A DNA stretch of 64,000 nucleotides from Mycobacterium marseillense (GTDB lineage: Bacteria > Actinomycetota > Actinomycetes > Mycobacteriales > Mycobacteriaceae). Made by a program: the position numbers and the translations under genes. The stretch is from NCBI RefSeq assembly GCF_010731675.1, contig NZ_AP022584.1, forward strand, positions 372,001-436,000. Direction: 5' to 3'. The notes under the pieces were generated by a model, which searched no databases, had not been told where the DNA came from, and saw only the letters and a program-made list of their open reading frames with translations. Below, in pieces: positions 1 through 8,117 of the stretch (the stretch's first letter is position 1; every line of letters begins with the position of its first letter).

Positions 1-862
1 TGTCGACGTCCTCGAACCCCGGCTGGAATTGCGGGTCGTTGGCGGTGAGCGCGGCCAGCGACGACAGGTGGCCGCCGGCCGAACCGCCGGTGATGGCGAT
101 GAAGTCGGGGTCGCCACCGTACTCGGCGATGTGTTGTTTGACCCAGGCCAGGGCGCGCTTGACGTCGACGATGTGGTCGGGCCAGGTGTTGCGCGGGCTG
201 TGCCGGTAGTTGATCGCCACGCAGATCCAGCCGAGTTCGGCGAGGTGGCTCATCAACGGATGCGCTTGTCCACGTTTGTTTCCCGTCGTCCACGCGCCGC
301 CGGGGATCTGGAACAACACGGGCGCCTTGCCCGCCGGATCGAGGTCGGGGCGCCGCCAGATGTCCAGGTGGTTGGCGCCGCCGAATTCGCCGTAGCTGAT
401 GTCGGCGTCGTGGGCGTAGTCGCGGTAGATCCGCAGCATCCGGAGCAGTCCCGGCGTCTTGGCGGTGCCGCTGCCGGCCGGGCGACGCCACAGGCTGGCC
501 GACTCCGTGAGCCGATCGGCTCCCAGCCCGTCGTCCAACGCCTCGGTCAGCGGCACGTTGGCGCGATGGCCGGCGCGGGACAGGTTCAGCAGGCCGAGCG
601 CCGAGAGGCCGGCGACGAGCCACGCCGCGATGCGCACGGGCCGCGCCAGGCGGCGTGCCGTCAGGGCCAGGCCGCCGAGCTGGCTGAGCAACGTCTGCAG
701 CGGCAACTCGGTGACGGCGAGCCCGACCATCCACGAGTACAGCGACGGGTAGCCGCCGCGCGCGAGCGGGCGGTAGGCGTTGAGCGTGGACGCCGCGCTC
801 ACCGCGGTGACCGCCAGGGACCCGATTTGGCGGGTGAGGTGGATGATTCGAGCTGTCCGCAT
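1..862 (-). CDS. LipQ-like carboxylesterase (alpha/beta hydrolase), C-terminus cut by window edge
   Basis: The gene starts at an ATG preceded by AGGTGAG and runs off the left edge, so only about 287 N-terminal residues are visible. The first ~120 residues contain hydrophobic stretches (one around residues 37-60, one around 78-95), suggesting membrane association. The hydrolase part then begins: an oxyanion-loop-like IPGGAW segment and a nucleophile elbow ITGGSAGGH (GxSxG) are both seen near the right end of the fragment. The catalytic Asp and His lie outside the window. The architecture (N-terminal membrane region plus hormone-sensitive-lipase-like domain) matches mycobacterial LipQ (Rv2485c) as I remember it. 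Substrate is not deducible; short-chain esters or lipids are likely. Confidence 0.8.
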   Translation of the reverse strand, partial: MRTARIIHLTRQIGSLAVTAVSAASTLNAYRPLARGGYPSLYSWMVGLAVTELPLQTLLSQLGGLALTARRLARPVRIAAWLVAGLSALGLLNLSRAGHRANVPLTEALDDGLGADRLTESASLWRRPAGSGTAKTPGLLRMLRIYRDYAHDADISYGEFGGANHLDIWRRPDLDPAGKAPVLFQIPGGAWTTGNKRGQAHPLMSHLAELGWICVAINYRHSPRNTWPDHIVDVKRALAWVKQHIAEYGGDPDFIAITGGSAGGHLSSLAALTANDPQFQPGFEDVD

Positions 863-1073
863 TGCCTCACCTTACGAAACGGGTGAGGGGCTCTGGTTTT
901 TGATAGCGCCGGTGCTAGCGGATTTGGGACGGTCACATTGGTCCGGAGAGGGGCGCTCCCGCGGATGGCCCGGCGCTCCAGACGCGGTTCGGCCCGGCGC
1001 CCCCGCGAGCGCCTCGCTCCAGGTGGGGATGAGTGGCTCGCGAAAACGCTAGCGCCCGTGCTACCAACCCGGC

Positions 1074-1430
1074 GTGAACCACTACACCTACCGCGTCGCC
1101 TGGTCGCATCACTACGACCGATACGACGCCTCGTGTCTCGAATTGCCGTTCATGCGGCGTGACGGGCGCACGGCACCGGAGGCGATGGTTGAGATCGAGG
1201 AGGCCGTCGACCGGCACATCCAGGCCATGGTGGCGTGCGGTGAAACGCCACCGATCCCGATGGCGGATCGCCACTACAGCGGCACGATCGTCGTCCGAAC
1301 ATCTCCCGAGCTGCACAGCCGTCTGGCCGTGGAAGCTGCCGAACAGGGAGTGTCGATGAACCAGTGGGTCGTGCAGCAACTGGCCGGCCGGCGACCCAGC
1401 GACACCTTCGGCCTGTCCGGATGGGATTAG
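1074..1430 (+). CDS. HicB-family antitoxin-like protein (orphan)
   Basis: A 118-residue protein starting at GTG with no clear ribosome binding site, possibly leaderless. Residues ~1-60 have the HicB partial RNase-H-like pattern (YRVAWS, CLELPFMRRDGRTAPEAMVEIEEAV). The C-terminus, from about residue 68 (SGTIVVRTSPELHSRLAVEA.EQGVSMNQWV), is a typical ribbon-helix-helix DNA-binding domain. HicB proteins neutralise a small HicA mRNA-interferase toxin usually encoded next door. No hicA-like ORF is visible upstream (863-1073) or downstream, where the convergent ferredoxin gene ends 7 bases away. It may be an orphan antitoxin or a stand-alone regulator. Confidence 0.7.
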   Translation: MNHYTYRVAWSHHYDRYDASCLELPFMRRDGRTAPEAMVEIEEAVDRHIQAMVACGETPPIPMADRHYSGTIVVRTSPELHSRLAVEAAEQGVSMNQWVVQQLAGRRPSDTFGLSGWD

Positions 1431-1437
1431 CGGGGCG

Positions 1438-1764
1438 CTAGGACGCCTCGGCCCTGCTCTCGAGGCTCTTCACCGGGGCGGGGTCGTTCTCGGTCAGCCC
1501 GACCTTCGCCGCCCCACCGGGCGAGCCCAGCTCGGTGAAGAAGTCGGCATTGATCTGCAGGTATCCGCTGTGCTCGTCGGGCAGGTCGTCCTCGTAGAAG
1601 ATGGACTCGACCGGGCACACCGGCTCGCAGGCGCCGCAGTCCACGCACTCGTCGGGGTGGATGTAGAGCATCCGGGCACCCTCGTAGATGCAGTCGACGG
1701 GGCATTCCTCGATGCATGCCTTGTCTTTGATGTCGACGCACGGTTCGGCGATCACGTAGGCCAC
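1438..1764 (-). CDS. fdxA: 7Fe ferredoxin, FdxA-type
   Basis: A 108-residue ferredoxin with the two cluster-binding motifs of 3Fe-4S/4Fe-4S bacterial ferredoxins: C...CIEECPVDCIYEG near residues 9-28 and CVDCGACEPVCPVESI near residues 40-55. It begins at GTG with an upstream GGAAGGAC. Such ferredoxins donate electrons to P450s, sulfite/nitrite reductases and other oxidoreductases in the cytoplasm. It is divergent from the LysR gene. Because NirA in this block is a ferredoxin-dependent sulfite reductase and the two promoters share an element, this ferredoxin is a plausible electron donor for it (inference). Confidence 0.9.
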   Translation of the reverse strand: MAYVIAEPCVDIKDKACIEECPVDCIYEGARMLYIHPDECVDCGACEPVCPVESIFYEDDLPDEHSGYLQINADFFTELGSPGGAAKVGLTENDPAPVKSLESRAEAS

Positions 1765-1932
1765 GAATGTTGTCCTTCCGTCTGGCTAGCGGGGTCAGCC
1801 GGCTGCGGGGCCGCAGCAACTCGGTCAGGCTGGCTAATTTAGCGCGGCGCCATCCGCGCGGCTCACCGGCCCTTTCGGGCGGCAATATCCCCATGCTTCC
1901 GGTCCGGGTGGAGCGTGAGTAGAGGTTTGGCG

Positions 1933-1958
1933 TTGTGGTGTCACAAGCTATAGTTGTG
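1933..1958. promoter_or_regulatory. Candidate LysR operator, tripartite TTGTG-N4-CACAA-N7-TTGTG
   Basis: In the divergent fdxA/lysR promoter region three pentamers are arranged as TTGTG (1933-1937), CACAA (1942-1946) and TTGTG (1954-1958). The outer pair CACAA-N7-TTGTG is a perfect inverted repeat, typical of a LysR box. The same three pentamers with the same spacings occur at 5580-5605. The site overlaps an alternative GTG start of the LysR ORF at 1935, which supports the downstream ATG at 1989 as the true start. Confidence 0.6.
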
Positions 1959-1988
1959 GTCACACGATTTGATTGTGAGCTGTCGACC

Positions 1989-2936
1989 ATGCCACTCAGC
2001 CCTCGGCTGCCCGAACTGGCCTCGTTCGAGGCGTTTTTGGCGATCGCCGAGACCGGCAGCCTCGGCCGCGCCGCGCGCGAACTGGGGCTGACCCAACAGG
2101 CGATCTCGCGGCGCCTGGCCACCATGGAGGCCCAGATCGGCGTCACCCTGGCCGTCCGCACCACGCGCGGCTCGCAACTGACGCCCGCGGGCCTGATCGT
2201 CGCGGACTGGGCGACCCGCCTGCTCGACGTCGCCCAGGAGATCGACGCCGGGCTCGGCTCGCTGCGCAAGGAAGGCCGCGAGCGCATCCGGGTGTCGGCC
2301 AGCCAGACGGTCTCCGAACAACTCATGCCCCACTGGCTGCTGTCGCTGCAGGCTGACGCCGCGCGGCGCGGCGAGACCGCGCCGCAAGTCATACTGACCG
2401 CCACCAACAGCGACCACGCGATCGCCTCGGTGCGCGACGGCTCCGCCGACCTCGGTTTCGTCGAAAACCCCGGCACGCCAAAGGGTTTGGGTAGCTGCGT
2501 GGTGGGGGAGGACGAGTTGGTGATCGTCGTCCCGCCCGACCACAAGTGGGCGCGACCGTCGCGGATCGTGACCGCGCGTGAACTCGCGCAGACGCCGTTG
2601 GTGTCCCGCGAACTCCATTCCGGCATCCGCGATTCGCTGGCGGCGGCGCTGCGCCAGGTGCTCGGCGAGGACATGCAACAGGCGCCGCCTGTGCTGGAGT
2701 TGACGTCGGCGGCGGCGATGCGCGCCGCCGTCCTGGCGGGCGCGGGACCGGCGACCATGAGCCGGCTGGCGGTCGCCGATGACCTGGCGGTCGGACGCCT
2801 GCACGCGGTCCACATCCCAAAGCTGGACCTGCGCCGCAAGTTTCGGGCGATCTGGGTCGGCGGGCGCACCCCGCCGGCCGGGGCGATCCGCGACCTGCTG
2901 AGTCACATCATCAGCCGCAAGACAGCGCAGGGCTAG
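1989..2936 (+). CDS. LysR-family transcriptional regulator
   Basis: A 315-residue LTTR. Residues ~7-65 form the winged helix-turn-helix (FEAFLAIAETGSLGRAARELGLTQQAISRRL). Residues ~90-300 form the periplasmic-binding-protein-like effector domain (e.g. GSADLGFVENP, ELVIVVPPDH). I chose ATG 1989 because it places the HTH at the usual position; a longer GTG reading frame begins at 1935 but runs through the putative operator. The protein resembles mycobacterial Rv0377-type regulators. It is divergent from fdxA and lies immediately upstream of the convergent che1-nirA operon. The repeated operator suggests it controls the ferredoxin, sulfite reductase and thioredoxin reductase genes (inference). 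Confidence 0.88.
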   Translation: MPLSPRLPELASFEAFLAIAETGSLGRAARELGLTQQAISRRLATMEAQIGVTLAVRTTRGSQLTPAGLIVADWATRLLDVAQEIDAGLGSLRKEGRERIRVSASQTVSEQLMPHWLLSLQADAARRGETAPQVILTATNSDHAIASVRDGSADLGFVENPGTPKGLGSCVVGEDELVIVVPPDHKWARPSRIVTARELAQTPLVSRELHSGIRDSLAAALRQVLGEDMQQAPPVLELTSAAAMRAAVLAGAGPATMSRLAVADDLAVGRLHAVHIPKLDLRRKFRAIWVGGRTPPAGAIRDLLSHIISRKTAQG

Positions 2937-3008
2937 CGTCGAGCGTCGAGTTGTGGTGGCGTTTTCGGGCGTTTGCCGCAACAAGTCGACGTTCGGCGGC
3001 CCGGGGCC

Positions 3009-3725
3009 CTACGCCGCGGCGTCGGCCGCCAGCGCCTCGTCGTAGCGGTCGAGCACGGTCTCGGCCACCAGCCGATGCGCGCCCAGCGGCTCGGCCATCT
3101 GAATGTCGTTGTCGCGGGCGAACGTTGACACGCCGTCGGTGATGAATCCCGGCGCCAAGAACCACGGCGCGATCACCAGCCGGCGCGCGCCGCGGCCGCG
3201 CAACTTCTCGGCGGCCCGGGCGACCGACGCCTCGGGCCGGGTCGCGAATGCCGTTGTGGCGCCGACCCATCGGGTGCCGGCGGCCAGCCGCGCCGCCACC
3301 TTCGCGGTGCGCGCGTTGGCGGCCAGGTTCGACGAGCCGATCGCGACCACCATCACCCCGAGATCGTCGTCGAGCGCGGACACCCCGACCTCGGTGAGAC
3401 GCTCGCGCAGGACGGTGACCAGCCGGTCGTCCTCACCGAGCACGTCGGCCTGCCGGACGCCGTGGGCCCCGGCACGGGCGATCTGCTCGGGGATGTCGAG
3501 GCGCGCGTGATACGCGCTGGCCAGCAACAACGGCGCGACGACCGCGCGGCGGCAGTCGGGCAGCCCGGCCAGCACGTCGACGAAGTTCGGCGCGTTGAGC
3601 TCGAGGAACGCCAGCCGCACGTCGAGGTCCGGCCGCATCCGTGTCAGCCGGTCGGCCACGGCTTCGGCGTTGGCGCCCGACCGGGGGTCGCGGCTGCCGT
3701 GGGCGGTGAGGACGAGCGTGCTCAC
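3009..3725 (-). CDS. che1: Sirohydrochlorin chelatase-like protein (CbiX/SirB family)
   Basis: A 238-residue two-domain CbiX-type chelatase. The first domain begins TAHGSRDPRSG with the metal-binding His, followed by VVAPLLLASAYHARLDIP; the second carries VIAPWFLAPGFITDG. Such enzymes insert Fe2+ (or Co2+) into sirohydrochlorin, producing siroheme, the cofactor of NirA. Its GTG start overlaps the nirA stop (GTGA), so the two are translationally coupled. In M. tuberculosis the order I recall is nirA-cysH-che1 (Rv2391-Rv2393); here the APS reductase gene cysH is missing between them. Confidence 0.88.
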   Translation of the reverse strand: MSTLVLTAHGSRDPRSGANAEAVADRLTRMRPDLDVRLAFLELNAPNFVDVLAGLPDCRRAVVAPLLLASAYHARLDIPEQIARAGAHGVRQADVLGEDDRLVTVLRERLTEVGVSALDDDLGVMVVAIGSSNLAANARTAKVAARLAAGTRWVGATTAFATRPEASVARAAEKLRGRGARRLVIAPWFLAPGFITDGVSTFARDNDIQMAEPLGAHRLVAETVLDRYDEALAADAAA

Positions 3726-5389
3726 CGCAGGTCGTCCTCCTCGGCGCGCAGCGCCCAGGACGCGAAAGCCTCACCACTGTCGCGCTTTTCGAGGTATTTG
3801 CGGGTCACCCGGTCGATGTAGTCGCCCAGCTCGGCGCTGGTGACCTTGTGCTGGCGCAGCTTTCGGCCGAAGCCGCTCTGCTCGCCCAGGCCGCCGCCCA
3901 GGTGCACCTGGAAGCCCTCGACCGAAGTGCCGTCGCCGTTGTCGATCCACTGGCCCTTGAACCCGATGTCGGCGACCTGGATGCGGGCGCACGAGTTCGG
4001 GCAGCCGTTGAGGTGCACGCTGATCGGCGCGTCCAGCCGCGACTCGACATCGGACAGGCGCTGCTCGAGCTCGGGCACCAACGTCTGGGTGCGAACCCGG
4101 GTTTCGGCGAACGAGAGCTTGCAGTACTCGATTCCGGTGCACGCCATGGTGTTCTTGCGCCACGACGACGGCCGCGACGGCAGGCCCAGCGCGTCCAGGC
4201 CCGCGACCAGCTCGTCGACCTTGTCGTCGGCCACGTCGAGGATGACCAGCTTCTGGAACGGGGTCCACCGCGCCCGGTCCGAGCCGGCCTTCTCCATCAG
4301 GTCGGCCACGGCCGACAACATGCTGCCCGACACGCGCCCGGCGATCGGCGCGACGCCAACGGCGTTGAGGCCGTTCTTGATTCGCTGCACGCCGACGTGG
4401 TCGATGGTGTGCTTGACCGGCGTGGGCGCGGGGCCGTCGACCAGTCGTCGGTTGAGGTATTCCTCTTCGAGGACCTCACGGAACTTCTCGACGCCCCAGT
4501 CCTTGACCAGGAACTTCAGCCGGGCCTTGGCGCGCAGCCGCCGATAGCCGTAGTCGCGGAACAGCTGGGTGACGGCCTCCCAGACGTCGGGCACCTCGCT
4601 CAGCGGCACCCACACGCCGAGGCGCTGGGCCAGCATCGGGTTGGTCGACAGGCCGCCGCCCACCCACAGGTCCAGGCCGGGGCCGTGCTCGGGGTGCTCG
4701 ACACCGACGAACGCGATGTCATGCGTCTCGTGCGAGACGTCCTGCAGGCCGGAGACCGCGGTCTTGTACTTGCGCGGCAGGTTGGCGTACTCGGGGTTGC
4801 CCAGCGAGCGGCGGACGATCTCGTCGATCGCGGCCGAGGGGTCGAGCACCTCGTCGAGCGAGTCGCCGGCGAGCGGCGATCCGTGGATGCCGCGCGGGCA
4901 GTCGCCGCAGGCCTCGGTGGTCTGCAGCCCGACGGAGTCGAGCCGGCGCCAGATCTCGGGGACGTCCTCGATCCGGATCCAGTGCAGTTGCAGGTTTTCG
5001 CGGTCGCTGATGTCGGCGGTGTCGCGGGCGAATTCGGTCGAAATCTGGCCCAGCGTGCGCATCGTGTGCGCGGTCATCGCCTTGCCGTCCGAGCGGACCC
5101 GCATCATGAAGTACTTGGCTTCGATCTTGTCGGTGTTCTCGTCACCGGTCCAGCTGCCGTCGTAGCCCTGCTCGCGCTGGGTGTACAGGCCCATCCAGCG
5201 GAACCGTCCACGCAGATCGGACTTGTCGATGCTGTCGAAACCCTGCTTGGAGTAGACGTTGATGATGCGGTCGCGGACGTTCAGCGGGCCGTCGTCGTTC
5301 TTAATCTTCTCGGTGTCGTTGAGGGGTTCGCGGTCTCCCAACGCCCACTGACCCTCATTGCGGGTCTTGACGGGACGTGCGGTGGTCAT
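3722..5389 (-). CDS. sirA: Ferredoxin-dependent sulfite reductase NirA/SirA
   Basis: A 555-residue siroheme/4Fe-4S sulfite (nitrite) reductase reducing sulfite to sulfide in cysteine biosynthesis. Cluster cysteines are visible as CTGIEYC (C-x5-C) and NGCPNSC (C-x3-C). The Tyr in LYTQREQGYDG and the Cys in TTEACGDCPR correspond to the crosslinked Tyr-Cys pair of the M. tuberculosis enzyme. I place the start at the ATG giving MTTARP, as in the tuberculosis protein. In-frame ATGs at 5395 and 5401 are alternatives, and AGGA lies just upstream of 5401. It is the first gene of a coupled operon with che1, and it is divergent from trxB. Confidence 0.92.
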   Translation of the reverse strand: MTTARPVKTRNEGQWALGDREPLNDTEKIKNDDGPLNVRDRIINVYSKQGFDSIDKSDLRGRFRWMGLYTQREQGYDGSWTGDENTDKIEAKYFMMRVRSDGKAMTAHTMRTLGQISTEFARDTADISDRENLQLHWIRIEDVPEIWRRLDSVGLQTTEACGDCPRGIHGSPLAGDSLDEVLDPSAAIDEIVRRSLGNPEYANLPRKYKTAVSGLQDVSHETHDIAFVGVEHPEHGPGLDLWVGGGLSTNPMLAQRLGVWVPLSEVPDVWEAVTQLFRDYGYRRLRAKARLKFLVKDWGVEKFREVLEEEYLNRRLVDGPAPTPVKHTIDHVGVQRIKNGLNAVGVAPIAGRVSGSMLSAVADLMEKAGSDRARWTPFQKLVILDVADDKVDELVAGLDALGLPSRPSSWRKNTMACTGIEYCKLSFAETRVRTQTLVPELEQRLSDVESRLDAPISVHLNGCPNSCARIQVADIGFKGQWIDNGDGTSVEGFQVHLGGGLGEQSGFGRKLRQHKVTSAELGDYIDRVTRKYLEKRDSGEAFASWALRAEEDDLR

Positions 5390-5579
5390 ATGCATTCTCA
5401 TTCCTGGCAGCGACGCGGATCGGGGCCGGTATGCGGCCGCCGGGCTGGCTGTCGGGCCTTGTTGGCTACCGGGCGTCGCGCTGATGTTGGTCTGTTGGCG
5501 CCCGTAGCTTCGTCATTGGACCCACGGGTCGCGATTTCCATGGTGCACCACTGACGGCGGCGTCAGTAGAGGTCATACG

Positions 5580-5605
5580 TTGTGAAGCCACAACCGCGCG
5601 TTGTG
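5580..5605. promoter_or_regulatory. Candidate LysR operator between nirA and trxB
   Basis: TTGTG (5580-5584), CACAA (5589-5593) and TTGTG (5601-5605) repeat exactly the spacing of the element at 1933-1958, while the intervening bases differ. The inner part is a perfect CACAAC-N5-GTTGTG palindrome, flanked by GTGAAGC (5582-5588) and GCTTCAC (5612-5618). It lies about 80 bases before trxB and about 180 before nirA, so it could regulate both directions. Confidence 0.6.
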
Positions 5606-5685
5606 TGCGCTGCTTCACGACTTTGCCTTGGCGGCCAGAGGGATTGGCGGCGGCACCGCTCGGAGTCACAGTAGTGTGGCCGCTT

Positions 5686-6678
5686 ATGAGCACCTCCGAC
5701 GTCCACGACGTGATCATTATCGGTTCGGGTCCTGCTGGGTATACCGCGGCGTTGTATACGGCGCGGGCGCAGTTGGCGCCGGTGGTGTTTGAGGGGACGT
5801 CGTTTGGTGGGGCGTTGATGACGACGACTGAGGTGGAGAATTATCCGGGTTTTCGTGACGCGATCATGGGTCCGGAGTTGATGGATCAGATGCGTGAGCA
5901 GGCGCTGCGGTTTGGGGCTGATCTGCGGATGGAAGACGTCGAATCGGTGGCGTTGGACGGCCCAATCAAGTCGGTGACCACGGCTGAGGGTGAGACGCTG
6001 CGCGCGCGGGCGGTGATCTTGGCCATGGGGGCGGCGGCCCGGTATTTGGGGGTGCCGGGTGAGCAGGAGTTGTTGGGGCGTGGGGTGTCGTCGTGTGCGA
6101 CCTGTGATGGGTTCTTTTTCAAGGATCAAGACATCGCGGTGATCGGGGGCGGGGATTCGGCGATGGAGGAGGCCACGTTTTTGACCCGGTTTGCCCGCAG
6201 CGTGACGTTGGTGCACCGTCGGGAGGAGTTTCGGGCCTCGCGGATCATGCTGGAACGGGCGAAGGCCAACGACAAGATCACCTTCCTGACCAATAAGGCG
6301 GTCGAGGCCGTGGAGGGTGTCGACACGGTGACGGGGTTGCGGTTGCGCGACACGGTGACCGGTAAAGAGTCGACGTTGGCGGTGAGCGGGGTGTTCGTGG
6401 CCATCGGGCATGACCCGCGTTCGGAGCTGGTGCGCGACGTGCTCGAGACCGACCCCGATGGCTATGTGCTGGTCCAGGGCCGCACCACCAGTACCTCGAT
6501 CGAGGGGGTGTTCGCCGCCGGGGATCTAGTCGATCGCACCTACCGCCAAGCCGTCACCGCGGCCGGCAGCGGCTGTTCGGCCGCCATCGACGCCGAACGC
6601 TGGCTCGCCGACCACGAAGAAACCGACGTGGACGCCACCGTCACACCGGCTATAGGTCGACAGTCGTTGCGTAACTGA
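5686..6678 (+). CDS. trxB: Thioredoxin reductase (TrxB-like), solo copy
   Basis: A 330-residue low-molecular-weight thioredoxin reductase. The FAD-binding [10 protein letters not shown] is at residues 13-22, the redox-active CATC at 137-140, the NADPH-binding GGGDSA just after, and the FAD C-terminal motif VFAAGDLVD near residue 280. It reduces thioredoxin with NADPH in the cytoplasm. The sequence is very close to mycobacterial TrxB2 (Rv3913), but there is no trxC downstream: the next gene is a convergent P450 ending 5 bases away. It is divergent from nirA and shares its regulatory region. It may be an extra paralogue serving sulfur or redox metabolism. Confidence 0.92.
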   Translation: MSTSDVHDVIIIGSGPAGYTAALYTARAQLAPVVFEGTSFGGALMTTTEVENYPGFRDAIMGPELMDQMREQALRFGADLRMEDVESVALDGPIKSVTTAEGETLRARAVILAMGAAARYLGVPGEQELLGRGVSSCATCDGFFFKDQDIAVIGGGDSAMEEATFLTRFARSVTLVHRREEFRASRIMLERAKANDKITFLTNKAVEAVEGVDTVTGLRLRDTVTGKESTLAVSGVFVAIGHDPRSELVRDVLETDPDGYVLVQGRTTSTSIEGVFAAGDLVDRTYRQAVTAAGSGCSAAIDAERWLADHEETDVDATVTPAIGRQSLRN

Positions 6679-6683
6679 GGGTT

Positions 6684-7997
6684 TCAGACGGGAAGTTTGG
6701 CGGAAGTCGTTCTGCGGCCGCCGAGTTGGGCCGGCAGCCGGGCGTATCCATGCAAGTTGATCAGGCCCCGTCGCTGCGGGGGAGCGGTGAGGCGTAGATC
6801 GGGGAAACTCTCGAAAAGTGCGCGCAGCGCGGTCGCTCCCTCGATGCGGGCCAGCGCGGCACCGAGGCAGGCGTGGATGCCGGACGCGAACGCCAGGTGT
6901 TCGCGCGCATTGTGTCGGGTGATATCGAAAGTCGTTGGGTCGCTGAATACCTTGGGGTCGCGGTTGGCGCCGCCGAGGAACAGCCCGACCATGTCGCCGG
7001 CCCCGATGTGAGCGCCGGCGATCTCGACGTCACAACTCGGTGTGCGCGCGGTCATCTGCACCGGGCTGGCGAGCCGCAGGATCTCCTCGACGGCGGCCGG
7101 CCACAGGTCCGGATTGTCGTGCAGCAGCGCCAACTGCTCCGGGTGCTGCAGCAGCAGGACGATGCCGTTGCCGATCAGGTTCACCGTCGTTTCGAAGCCG
7201 GCGCCGACGATCAGGGCGGCGTTGGCGGTGAGTTCGCGGTCGGTCAGCGAGCCGTCGGCGGCCATGCGACCAAACGGATTGTCACTCTGCCGGTTCGCGC
7301 GCAGTCGGTGGAAGTGGTCCAACAGGTAGTCATCGGCGCCGCGCAGGCCGTCGATGGCGTCGCGGTAGGTCTTCCAGTCGATCCCGATATCCAACAGCGG
7401 GGAACCGCTGCGGCCCCACCCCAGCATGCGCGGATACGAATCCGGCGGCAGGCCAAGGATTTCGGCGATGATGGCGACCGGCAACTGGGTGGCGAAGTCG
7501 GCGATCAAATCCGGCTGCGGTGCGGCGGCGATGCGCTCGATCAACTCCATCGTCACCTCGGCGACCCGGGTGTCCAGCGAGTCGATGGCGCGCGGGGTGA
7601 AGCTTTGTGCCACCAATTGGCGATAGCGGGTGTGATCGGGCGGATTCACGATCACCATGGCCGGCGGCTCCACCGGGTTGGCCACGCCGGGATCGGTTCT
7701 GGCGATGAGCGCCTTCAGCGGGCGCGGCAACTCCATTTCGCTGGGCGCCGTGACGCCAAAGCGCTTGTCCCGCAGAATCTGTCGGCACACCCCATGGTCG
7801 ACGCTGGCCCAGACGAACGGCGAGCGCACCACACGTCCGCGCGCCCGGATCGCCTCCATCAGCGCATAGCGGTCATCACCCGGCGTTCCGCTGCGGAGCA
7901 GTCGGCCCAGCGGGTCGCCGCGGCGGGCCTGAACGGCGAAGTACGCCCGCGGCACGCCGTGCATGGCCGCCCACCGGGCCCGGAGTCCGACACGCAT
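6684..7997 (-). CDS. Cytochrome P450, CYP140-like
   Basis: A 437-residue P450. The oxygen-activating I-helix motif is AGFETT, the ExxR is in EEILR, and the heme-thiolate loop is FASGIHACLG, giving a complete catalytic set. The N-terminal WAAMHG segment and the SPLLDIGIDWKTY region resemble CYP140A1 (Rv1880c) as I remember it. Substrate unknown. It is divergent from a TetR gene, and a perfect inverted repeat lies between the two starts, so local repression is likely. Confidence 0.88.
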   Translation of the reverse strand: MRVGLRARWAAMHGVPRAYFAVQARRGDPLGRLLRSGTPGDDRYALMEAIRARGRVVRSPFVWASVDHGVCRQILRDKRFGVTAPSEMELPRPLKALIARTDPGVANPVEPPAMVIVNPPDHTRYRQLVAQSFTPRAIDSLDTRVAEVTMELIERIAAAPQPDLIADFATQLPVAIIAEILGLPPDSYPRMLGWGRSGSPLLDIGIDWKTYRDAIDGLRGADDYLLDHFHRLRANRQSDNPFGRMAADGSLTDRELTANAALIVGAGFETTVNLIGNGIVLLLQHPEQLALLHDNPDLWPAAVEEILRLASPVQMTARTPSCDVEIAGAHIGAGDMVGLFLGGANRDPKVFSDPTTFDITRHNAREHLAFASGIHACLGAALARIEGATALRALFESFPDLRLTAPPQRRGLINLHGYARLPAQLGGRRTTSAKLPV

Positions 7998-8044
7998 AAC
8001 GATCCCTCCCGAGGGGCCAATCTGAAATGCAACATGCGATACAA

Positions 8045-8063
8045 TGAGACTCTCAATGTCTCA
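8045..8063. promoter_or_regulatory. Inverted repeat TGAGAC-N7-GTCTCA, candidate TetR operator
   Basis: A perfect 6-bp inverted repeat with 7-bp spacer lies in the 120-bp divergent region between the CYP140-like P450 and the TetR gene at 8118. Position and symmetry suggest an autoregulatory TetR operator also controlling the P450. Confidence 0.5.
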
Positions 8064-8117
8064 CACGCTTCGATCGCTACGATACGACGGCCGCGACCCA
8101 CGGGCAAGGAGGGATGG

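Noticed and set aside
2937..3008. Possible terminator between the lysR and che1 convergent ends
   Set aside because: Short inverted repeats can be drawn but no convincing GC stem followed by a T run is present; not supported enough to list.
5401..5640. Polycysteine leaderless upstream ORF as in other mycobacterial cysteine-biosynthesis operons
   Set aside because: The minus-strand leader of nirA was read in all frames; no start codon followed by consecutive TGC/TGT codons is present.
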